Below are positions 42,864-50,100 of a stretch of 64,000 nucleotides of DNA, piece after piece. Location: NCBI RefSeq assembly GCF_026626335.1, contig NZ_JAPNTZ010000021.1:1-64000 (forward strand). Reading direction: 5' to 3'. The stretch's first letter is position 1. Each line of letters opens with the position of its first letter. Position numbers and translations under genes: made by a program. Below the pieces are notes generated by a model, which was not told the origin of the DNA, searched no databases, and worked only from the letters and a program-made list of their open reading frames with translations. The DNA is from Paractinoplanes pyxinae. GTDB lineage: Bacteria > Actinomycetota > Actinomycetes > Mycobacteriales > Micromonosporaceae.

Positions 42864-45260
42864 GTGCGACCGAGTGCGGGGGCGTCAGGTTCCCAGGTGT
42901 ACGAGGATTCGGGCGCGCCCGATTCTTCGGCCCGCATGCCTTTGCCCGCGGCCGGGCGGTCGGTGGCCGCATTCCTCGGGTTCCTGGTGCTGGCCTGGCT
43001 GCAGGTCGGCGTCGTGCTGCTCGTCGTGCTGCTGATCTTGCAGCCGTTGCCCGGGTCGCTCGCGCTCGGCGTGGCCGTGCCGCTGGTCATCGCCGTGGCC
43101 GGGCTGCTGTGGTGGGCCACCGTGCGGGCGCTGCGCCTGCGGCGCTCGACGCCGGCCGGCGTGCCCGTGCCGCGCGATCATGCACCCGCCCTGTGGGCCA
43201 TGCTCGACGAGGCCGCGGCGGCGGCCGGGGTCAAGCCGCCGGACGGCGTCACCGTCGTGGCCGGCGCCGCCGTCTCGATCTTCCAGCCGCTGCGCCTGGG
43301 TGGCCTGCTGGGCGGGCGGCGCGAGCTGCACCTGGGTCTGCCGCTGCTGCAGGCCTGGGACGAGTCGCGGCTGCGCGCGGCCGTGGCTCACGAGCTGGCG
43401 CACGGCTCGCCGGCCCTGGGCGGCCGCTTCGCGCCCCTGGCCCGCCGCGGGCGAATCGCGCTCGGGCGCATCGTGCCGCGCATTCCCCGCCGCAGCCCGG
43501 CCGGTCCGCTGCTGCGCGCCTGGGCCCGGCTCTATCTGCGGGTCGACACCCCGTACAGCCACGCGCACGAGCTGGCGGCCGACCGGGTGGCCGCCTCCTT
43601 CGCCGGGCCCCGGGCCGCGGCCGCGGTGCTGCGCGACCGCCCGGCCCTCGAGGGCATGCAACAGCTCTTCCACGCCGAATACCTCAGCCCCGGCTGGCAG
43701 ACCGGCCTGATCCCCGAGGACGTCTTCGGTGGTTTCCTGCGGGTGCTGGCCGCCCGCAGCGAAGACATGACCGCCCTGCGCTCCCGCGAGCCCGAGGCGC
43801 CCGGCGAGTGGGATCCGCATCCGCCCCTGGCCGTCCGCCTGGCCGCGCTGTCCGCCCTCACTCCCGAGGGCCCCGAGGCGCCCGAGAAACCGGCCGGCGA
43901 GCTCGTGCCCGACCTGCCCGGCCTGGGCCGGGCCCTGCAGGCGGTCGCGTTCCCGGTCGGCGGCCGCGCGGTCGTCAGCTGGGACGAGTTCTTCGGCGTG
44001 GCCCGCCTGGCCGAGATGGAACGCGAGGCCGACGCGTCCCTGCGAGCCCTGTCCCGGGCCGCCGGCACCTCCGTGACCGGCGCCGCCGAGGTTCTCGACC
44101 TGTCCGCCGAGGGCCGCCTGCACAAGATTGCCGAGACGGTCTTCGGCGACCTGCCGCCCGGCGAGGTGGCCGGCCGCGTGACCGACCTGATCGCCCTGCT
44201 GCTGGCGCTGGCCGCCCTGCACAGCGGCGTGGCCCGCTGGCGGCACAGCTGGACGGGCACGGCCGAGCTGGTCGCGATCGACGGCTCCTATCTGGAACTT
44301 CAGGCCCCGGCCGAGATGGCCGGCGACCCCGCCACCGTGGCCGAGGTTCGCGAGTGGCTGACCGCCATCGGCGTCGACCTGACCGCGTCGGCCGGCACCG
44401 CCCGCCACCACTCGGCCCGCGTCCCCGTCCTGGGCGGCGTGGTCGGCGTCCAGGTCGACGGCGCCCGCACCGACCTGCTGATCCTCGAGACGGGCCTGTT
44501 CCTGGTCCCCGGCCTGCCCCGCTCCCGCCACCACGAGGCCAAACGCCGCCTGACCCGCCTGGCCACCGACGGCGTCCTCCCCAACGGCACCCCCGCCACC
44601 GACCAGCTCGCCGTCCCCGGGACGCCCACAGCAACCCTGGCCCACGCCACCCCGCCGGGCGCAGCCCCCGATCCGGTCGCCGCGGTCCCCAGCCCTCGCA
44701 CCGAGCCCACTCCGGCGCACAGCGATTTGGCCGGCGCGGCCCCGGGTGATGGCGTCCCGGCCGGCGCCGCTTCGGGTTACAGCAACCCGGCTGGCGCTGC
44801 CCTAGGTGACGGCGTCCCGAGTGACGGCGTCCCGGCCGACGCTGCTTCGGTCTACAGCGCCCCGGCCGGCACTGCCCCGGGTTACAGCACCCCAGCCGAG
44901 GCCGTCTCGGGCCACAGCGTCCCGGGCGGCGCGGCCCCGGGTCACAGCGCGTCGGTCGGCGCTGCCTCGGAACCGGGTGCCTTTGGCAGCGGCGCCTCAG
45001 ATCCGGCCGTAGCCGTCGCCGAGCCGGTGTCGGCGCGGGCTGCCTCGGCCTCGACCGAGCCTTCGACAGCAGGCAGCCGATTCGTACCGTTCGCCGACGT
45101 CGCCACCGCCTCAGCCACCCGCAACGGCCGCCGCTCGTGGGCGATCAACCTGCGCGACGGCGGCACCCTGAACGTGCGCAGCACACTCGACAGCGAGGAA
45201 CTGCCCGGCGGCTGGGCCGCCCTCGACGACGCCGTGGCCTTCCTGACCCGCACCCGCTGA
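42864..45260 (+). CDS. M48-like membrane metallopeptidase with repeat-rich tail
   Basis: A protein of about 798 residues. Two helices (about 28-82) precede a zinc-peptidase core with H176-ELA-H180 (VAHELAHGSP) and second-shell Glu236 in HAHELAADR, the M48 (HtpX/Ste24-like) pattern. A long middle region follows. Residues about 600-720 are an Ala/Gly/Pro/Ser-rich decapeptide repeat, and the last 50 residues are a compact conserved block (RSWAINLRDGGTLNVRSTLD). GTG 42864 is preferred because GGAGG (42854-42858) lies five bases upstream; in-frame starts extend back to 42732. Envelope protein turnover is the likely role. Confidence 0.75.
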   Translation: MRPSAGASGSQVYEDSGAPDSSARMPLPAAGRSVAAFLGFLVLAWLQVGVVLLVVLLILQPLPGSLALGVAVPLVIAVAGLLWWATVRALRLRRSTPAGVPVPRDHAPALWAMLDEAAAAAGVKPPDGVTVVAGAAVSIFQPLRLGGLLGGRRELHLGLPLLQAWDESRLRAAVAHELAHGSPALGGRFAPLARRGRIALGRIVPRIPRRSPAGPLLRAWARLYLRVDTPYSHAHELAADRVAASFAGPRAAAAVLRDRPALEGMQQLFHAEYLSPGWQTGLIPEDVFGGFLRVLAARSEDMTALRSREPEAPGEWDPHPPLAVRLAALSALTPEGPEAPEKPAGELVPDLPGLGRALQAVAFPVGGRAVVSWDEFFGVARLAEMEREADASLRALSRAAGTSVTGAAEVLDLSAEGRLHKIAETVFGDLPPGEVAGRVTDLIALLLALAALHSGVARWRHSWTGTAELVAIDGSYLELQAPAEMAGDPATVAEVREWLTAIGVDLTASAGTARHHSARVPVLGGVVGVQVDGARTDLLILETGLFLVPGLPRSRHHEAKRRLTRLATDGVLPNGTPATDQLAVPGTPTATLAHATPPGAAPDPVAAVPSPRTEPTPAHSDLAGAAPGDGVPAGAASGYSNPAGAALGDGVPSDGVPADAASVYSAPAGTAPGYSTPAEAVSGHSVPGGAAPGHSASVGAASEPGAFGSGASDPAVAVAEPVSARAASASTEPSTAGSRFVPFADVATASATRNGRRSWAINLRDGGTLNVRSTLDSEELPGGWAALDDAVAFLTRTR
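44720..45010 (+). repeat. Degenerate 30-bp (decapeptide) repeats inside the peptidase gene
   Basis: Units such as SGYSNPAGAA, SVYSAPAGTA, PGYSTPAEAV, SGHSVPGGAA and PGHSASVGAA follow one another with a 10-residue (30-base) period, interrupted by a 15-residue unit (LGDGVPSDGVPADAA). Confidence 0.75.
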
Positions 45261-45282
45261 CCCCAACCCTGCGCGCGGTGTT

Positions 45283-46031
45283 CAGTGCGGCCCGCGTCTG
45301 AGCCAACCCCACCGCCAGCAGGCGTGCGTGCGAGACCGTCACGACGCGTGTGGGCGTCTATGTGGTCCGCGTCCGCGTTGACCCCACCGCCCGTCGGCGT
45401 GTGTGCGTGACCATCACGCCGGGCGTGGGCGTCTGTGCGGTCCGGATCTGCGTCGACGACGCCGCCGGCTGGGGTGTGTGCGGCCATCACGGCGCGGGTG
45501 GGCGTCGGTGCGGTTCGGGTCTGCGCCGATCCCGCTGCCTGTCGGCGTGTGTGCGCGGCCATCACGGTGGGCGTGGGCGTCAGTGCGGCCCGCGTCTGCG
45601 CCGACCCCACCGCCCGTCGGTGTGCGTGCGCAGCCATCACGGCGGGCGTGGGCGTCTGTGCGGTTCGGGTCTGCGTCGACGACGCTGCCCGCTGGGGTTC
45701 GTGCGCGGCCATCACGCGGGCGTGGGCGTCTGTGCGGTTCGGGTCTGAGACGACGACGCCGTCGCTGGGGTATGTGCGCGGCTATCACGGTGGGCGTGGA
45801 CGTCTGTGCGGTTCGGGTCTGCGCCGACCTCACCGCCTGTCGGCGTGTGTGTGCGGCCATCACGGCGCGGGTGGGCGTCTGTGCGGTCCGGGTCTGCGAC
45901 GACGATGCCGCCCGCCGGCGTGCGTGCGCGGCCATCACGGCGCGCGTGGGCGTCTGTGCGGCTGGTGTCTGCGCCGACAACGCCGGCCGCCGGCGTGCGT
46001 GGGAGACCGTTATGCCGCGCTCCGGCGTCTG
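45283..46031. repeat. Array of about ten imperfect 75-bp tandem repeats
   Basis: The word TCAC (in CCATCACGG or variants) recurs at 45339, 45414, 45487, 45562, 45637, 45712, 45785, 45860 and 45935, with a diverged copy at about 46010. Spacings are 75, 73, 75, 75, 75, 73, 75, 75 and 75 bases. A unit contains GTGGGCGTCTGTGCGGT then CGGGTCTGCG. On the plus strand each unit reads as 25 codons like VCAAITARVGVCAVRVCADP with high third-position GC, but the two 73-base units shift the frame. No ribosome site or complete gene is evident. The array begins about 20 bases after the peptidase stop. Confidence 0.85.
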
Positions 46032-46580
46032 ACGGAGCCGCGCTTGCGATGATCGTTATGAATTGGCTGCCTGCATCTTTGGGCTGGTCGCGTCGGCTGT
46101 ATTCGGCGGTGATGGTGGGCCGGCGTGGCACTTCCGTCGATCGTGTCGTTGGTCACCCGATCGGGATGGTGAATTGGTTGGCGTCCGAGGGGCGGGCAAA
46201 GCGTGGCAGCTTTCGATTTGGTTACAGGTGACTGCAGCGGGATCGTTTTGTGTGCACGCATTTGGTGGTCGCGATATTTGTCTTGGCTGCGTTCTCGCAG
46301 GTGGTGGGCTTGTGGGACGTGTGCGCGGCGATCGTTCGGCGATCTTGTGTGTGGGGGCGGTTGCAGATTGCGCCGAAAGGGGCAACACGCTGAGTGAACT
46401 TCCTAAGAGGACGGCCCGTGCTACCTGGCGAAGCGCGTCGCATGGGCGACAGGTAAATGAACACGCTGTCACCTCAAGTCACAATGTGCTTGCGGAGTGT
46501 TCGCTTTACCGCTTCTGATATCGGGTAGAGGAAGTGCCTGGACCGGCGGGATGATCCCATCGAGGCGGGGAGGCCACATC
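46032..46580. other. AT-richer region without a supported gene
   Basis: About 550 bases with clearly lower GC than the surroundings. The longest frame (46063-46518, plus, 151 codons) has weak codon bias, no Shine-Dalgarno and no recognised domain. It may be intergenic, foreign or decayed DNA; it also holds the promoter of the gene at 46581, whose ribosome site is GGGGAGG at about 46567-46573. Confidence 0.5.
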
Positions 46581-47141
46581 ATGGAGCGGGGGCCGTTGGC
46601 GCTCTTCGGAGCGATCATCGCGGTCGGGCTTGGGCCTGCACTGTGGATGGGCGTTCAGTTGGGGGCGTCGTCGCAGCCGGGGCCGGCGAGTCCGCCCGCC
46701 GTCGTGACCGAGCAGGGCGCCGAGAAGGCCGGGCAGTTGCTCGGCGGCACCGGGGCCGGCGAGCAGACCAGCGACAACAACACCATCGACGTCGACCCGC
46801 AGGCCAACGTCTCGCCGCTGACCAGTTCGCCCTCGGCCGAGCCGTCGCCCAGTGAGAGCGCGTCACCGGAACCGTCCGCCTCGACGACCTCGCCGTCGCC
46901 CGAGCCCACGCGGACCACCACCGAGCCGACGACTCCCACCGACCCGGGCACCACCGATCCGGCCGGCTCGCCCGAGTCGACCACCGTGCCGGCCCCCGAC
47001 CCGACCGAGACCACCACCACCCCGCCGGTGGAGGACGAGAGCGGCGACCCGACCGAGTCGCCGGACGACGACTGGACGTACGAAGACCCGAGTCCTCATG
47101 GCGGCAGCGTCGGCAAGTACGTCTCGTCCGACGCCCGCTAG
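46581..47141 (+). CDS. Single-pass membrane protein with Ser/Thr/Pro-rich extracytoplasmic region
   Basis: A 186-residue protein: one N-terminal helix (LALFGAIIAVGLGPALWMGV), then an extracytoplasmic, disordered segment very rich in Ser, Thr, Pro and acidic residues (SPSPEPTRTTTEPTTPTDPG), possibly O-glycosylated, and a C-terminus GGSVGKYVSSDAR. No domain recognised. Such segments often span the cell wall. It converges on the WYL regulator, three bases apart. Confidence 0.7.
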   Translation: MERGPLALFGAIIAVGLGPALWMGVQLGASSQPGPASPPAVVTEQGAEKAGQLLGGTGAGEQTSDNNTIDVDPQANVSPLTSSPSAEPSPSESASPEPSASTTSPSPEPTRTTTEPTTPTDPGTTDPAGSPESTTVPAPDPTETTTTPPVEDESGDPTESPDDDWTYEDPSPHGGSVGKYVSSDAR

Positions 47142-47144
47142 GCG

Positions 47145-48122
47145 TCAAGCCTCGAGGTAGGTGGCGGCGAGGCCGCGGGCTGTCTCGGCGAAGGCGGCGC
47201 GCAGCTCGGGTGGGTCCAGCACCTCGGCGTCCGCGCCCAGTTTCAGCAGTTCGATGTGGCCGTGCCTCACCGATTCGATCGGCACCCGGGTGACCAGCCA
47301 GCCCGCCTCGTCCGGGTCGCCGGCCTCGGCCCGGGCCACCCGGGACATCTCCGGAGGGAAGACGAACGCCATCCGGTCGAGGGCGGCCGCGGTCATCCGC
47401 ACGGTGGCCGTGCCGGTGTAGACGCTCCGCTCGTACCGTTCGGTCCACTCGTCCCAGAACGCGGCCAGCTCGAAACCCTCGGGACGTGACGCCGGCTCGT
47501 CGAGCAGTTCGGCGTCCAGGATGTTCGACACCCGGTAGGCCGTCGTCCTCGTGTCCGTCGCCGCCACCAGATACCAGCGGCCCGCCTTCAGCACGATGCC
47601 CAGCGGGTGCAGCGTGCGGGTCACCTCGCGCGGCGCCTTCCACCGCCGGTAGCGCATCTCGATCCGGCGTCCGCTCCACACCGCGTCGGCCACCGTCGAC
47701 AGGTAGGGCACCGGCTCGCCGGCCCGGAACCAGCCGGGTGCGTCGAGGTGGAACCTTTCCCGTACGCGGTCCGCGCGGTCGGCCAGCTCGCCCGGCAGCG
47801 ACGCCCGGAGTTTCAGCTGCGCCGCCGCCAGCACCGAGCCCAGGCCCAGTTCGGCGGCCGGCCCGGGCATCCCGGCCAGGAAGATCGTGCCGGCCTCGTC
47901 CGACGTGAGCCCGGTGAGCCGCGTCCGGTAGCCGTCCAGCAGCTGATAGCCCCCGGCCGGCCCGCGGTCGGCGTACACCGGCACCCCGGCCGCGCCGAGC
48001 GATTCGATGTCGCGGTACACCGTGCGCACAGAGACCTCGAGCTCGTCGGCTAGGCCCTGCGCCGTCATGCGCCCACGCGTCTGCAATAACAGCAGTAGAG
48101 AGAGCAGACGGTCGGCGCGCAC
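47145..48122 (-). CDS. WYL-domain transcriptional regulator
   Basis: A 325-residue regulator with a DeoR-like HTH (ADRLLSLLLLLQTRGRMTAQ, VSVRTVYRDIESLGAAGVPV), a WYL domain (LGIVLKAGRWYLVAATDTRT) and a C-terminal WCX-like extension (FAETARGLAATYLEA). Typical YafY-type architecture. No obvious divergent target, since the upstream gene is on the same strand; the target is unknown. GTG 48122. Confidence 0.9.
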   Translation of the reverse strand: MRADRLLSLLLLLQTRGRMTAQGLADELEVSVRTVYRDIESLGAAGVPVYADRGPAGGYQLLDGYRTRLTGLTSDEAGTIFLAGMPGPAAELGLGSVLAAAQLKLRASLPGELADRADRVRERFHLDAPGWFRAGEPVPYLSTVADAVWSGRRIEMRYRRWKAPREVTRTLHPLGIVLKAGRWYLVAATDTRTTAYRVSNILDAELLDEPASRPEGFELAAFWDEWTERYERSVYTGTATVRMTAAALDRMAFVFPPEMSRVARAEAGDPDEAGWLVTRVPIESVRHGHIELLKLGADAEVLDPPELRAAFAETARGLAATYLEA

Positions 48123-48138
48123 ACTTGAACGCTAACGC

Positions 48139-48167
48139 CGAAGGGGAGCCCGAGGGGCTCCCCTTCG
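48139..48167 (-). terminator. Perfect 12-bp hairpin
   Basis: CGAAGGGGAGCC (48139-48150) and GGCTCCCCTTCG (48156-48167) pair perfectly with a five-base loop. It lies 14 bases after the stop of the minus-strand gene at 48182 and just before the WYL regulator start. Confidence 0.75.
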
Positions 48168-48181
48168 CTTGGTCCGCTGTC

Positions 48182-49204
48182 TCAGAGCGCGAGCAAGCGG
48201 TTGAGAATTTCCCGGTACGCCCGCAGCTCGACACGCAGCTTCTCGGTGTCGTCGGAGTTGCCGGCCAGGCCGTCCCGCTGCGCCTTGAGCGCGCTGGTCA
48301 GCTTGTCGACCGCGTCGCCGACCAGCTGGGCGGCCTCGGCGGTGGCCTCCTTGGGCTCGTCGACGAAGCGCAGCTGGATGTCGCGGAACCGCTCGGCGAA
48401 CGAGTCGCCGTCCGGCAGCAGCTTCTCGCCGGAGCCTGAAGCCTTGGCGGACGAGGCGGAGGTGGTGGAAGAAGCAGCGGCCGGAGCGGCGGCAACCGGC
48501 ACAGCGGCGGCCTCGGCGACGGGCGAGTCGACCGGCGAGTCGGCGCGCGAGTCGGCCGGCGAGGCGACCGGCGTGTCCGACGCCCGCTGGAAGTCCTCAC
48601 TGTCGAGCCGGTCGGAACCGTCGAGCCGGTCCGAGCTGTCAGCCCGGTCGCGGTCGGCGTCGGCCCGGTCCCGGTCGGTGTCGTCGAGCGTCTTGCCGGT
48701 GGCCGGGTCGACCGCCCGGGGGCTGTCGAACGTCCCGTCGTCCTTGACGGCCGCCGGCCCGGTCTTGTCGTCGTCGTCGGTCAGCGGCAGGTCGACCGGC
48801 GAGTCGTCCCGCTGCGCGCCGGTCTGCGTGGCCCGGTAGTCGCTGTCCTCGACGACCGACCCGTCCGGCCCGTACGTCGTGGTCGTGGCGGCCTTGTCCG
48901 TAGTGCCGTCCCGGAGGTCCCGGTCAGCCACCGAGGCGTCGGCCGGACGCGAGGCGTCGTCCGGCCGGGAGGCGTCGACATCGTCGTCCGTGCGCGACGG
49001 GTCCTCCGGGCGGAAGACGTCGTCGGAGCGGGTGGCGGTGTCGTCCGCCGGCCGGGATCCGTCGGGGGCGGACGGCGCGTCGCTCCACGGCGACCCGGCC
49101 CGCTGCGGCGGCACGGTCACCGGCCCGGACGAGACGGGCTGCGTGCGATCCGGGTCGGCCTGAGGTTCGACCTCGGTCTCTTTCTCGTTGGAGAAGAACT
49201 TCAT
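48182..49204 (-). CDS. Acidic disordered protein with C-terminal helical domain
   Basis: A 340-residue soluble protein. The first 240 residues are very acidic and low-complexity (TDRDRADADRDRADSSDRLD), and the C-terminal 90 form an alpha-helical domain (FAERFRDIQLRFVDEPKEAT and LRVELRAYREILNRLL). The same domain is in the upstream gene (VQIQFVDDPERAVTAADELV, LRQALVHYRALFADLL), 11 bases away and co-transcribed. No function is known to me. The pair is divergent from the conservon. Confidence 0.7.
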   Translation of the reverse strand: MKFFSNEKETEVEPQADPDRTQPVSSGPVTVPPQRAGSPWSDAPSAPDGSRPADDTATRSDDVFRPEDPSRTDDDVDASRPDDASRPADASVADRDLRDGTTDKAATTTTYGPDGSVVEDSDYRATQTGAQRDDSPVDLPLTDDDDKTGPAAVKDDGTFDSPRAVDPATGKTLDDTDRDRADADRDRADSSDRLDGSDRLDSEDFQRASDTPVASPADSRADSPVDSPVAEAAAVPVAAAPAAASSTTSASSAKASGSGEKLLPDGDSFAERFRDIQLRFVDEPKEATAEAAQLVGDAVDKLTSALKAQRDGLAGNSDDTEKLRVELRAYREILNRLLAL

Positions 49205-49215
49205 GGCGGTGGCTC

Positions 49216-49854
49216 CTAGCGGCTGGTGTCGCGGGCGGTGGAGTCGTCAGCGGCGCGAGGAGCGGGCGCCGCGCTCTCCGAAGTGGACTCGGGAGTGGGA
49301 TCAGTAGTACCAGTCGAGGGCACCGGATCGGTGCCGAGCAGGTCGGCGAAGAGTGCCCGGTAGTGCACGAGCGCCTGGCGCAGGTCTTCGGTGTTGGCCT
49401 CGCCGGCGGTGTTGCGCTGCGAGATCTCGTGCGCCTGGCGGTAGTGCTCGAGCGTGCGGGCGTGCTCGACGGAGAGGTTGGCGAGCCGCTCGTCGTACTC
49501 GCCGGTCGGGTAGCCACGATCGGCGATCAGCCGGGTGACCAGTTCGTCGGCCGCGGTGACGGCCCGCTCCGGGTCGTCCACGAACTGGATCTGCACTTCT
49601 TCCCAGTTCGCCGCGTAGGTGGCCTGGGCCTCGGCGGAGAGCGGCTTGAGCTCGAGCGAGGCGTGCCGCTTCTCGCGTTCGCGCAGCTCTTTCTCGGCCT
49701 CGGTGCGGCTGCCGGTGTCGGCGACCACCCGGTCGTACTCGGGCCCGAAGGTGTTCTGCAGTTGCTTGCGACGCATCACTTGGACGCCGTACACGATGGC
49801 GGCGATGACGATGAGGACGACGACGATCAGGATGATCGTGGCTGTGGGGGACAT
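49216..49854 (-). CDS. Single-pass membrane protein sharing helical domain with next gene
   Basis: A 212-residue protein with one N-terminal helix (ATIILIVVVLIVIAAIVYGV) and a cytoplasmic helical domain (about 40-180) including FGPEYDRVVADTGSRTEAEK, WEEVQIQFVDDPERAVTAAD and YRALFADLLG, then a Pro/Thr/Ser tail. GGAGG lies upstream of ATG 49854. It is the membrane-bound partner of the downstream acidic protein. Function unknown. Confidence 0.75.
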   Translation of the reverse strand: MSPTATIILIVVVLIVIAAIVYGVQVMRRKQLQNTFGPEYDRVVADTGSRTEAEKELREREKRHASLELKPLSAEAQATYAANWEEVQIQFVDDPERAVTAADELVTRLIADRGYPTGEYDERLANLSVEHARTLEHYRQAHEISQRNTAGEANTEDLRQALVHYRALFADLLGTDPVPSTGTTDPTPESTSESAAPAPRAADDSTARDTSR

Positions 49855-50100
49855 GGGGCCTCCTCCTATCAACGTCCGGTATTCCCACCCGGGGTGTCCC
49901 GTCAATCCCGTTCCCGCGACCGCGTTTTCCTTTCGTCAAGTAACCGCCTGATCACAGTGTCATAAGGACGACGCGGCGAGCCGTGCCATTCTCACCCGCC
50001 AAAAAGGACTTAAACCCTTTTTTCGGTACGGCACCGCGGTGGCTGGTCACGCCGGTTTTCCGTATCCTCCCGAGGGCGTACGCCGGAAGAGCGGAGCCTG

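Noticed and set aside
44942..45980. Long minus-strand frames across the 75-bp array (repeating VMAAHTRRQA units)
   Set aside because: They run through the end of the peptidase gene on the other strand, have no start context, and owe their openness to the repeat period being a multiple of three.
45283..46031. CRISPR array
   Set aside because: Units are directly adjacent with no unique spacers, degenerate along their length, and no cas genes are present.
46063..46518. 151-codon plus-strand frame in the AT-richer patch
   Set aside because: Codon use is unlike neighbouring genes, no Shine-Dalgarno is seen, and the composition (many Arg, Trp, Cys, Gly) looks like chance translation.
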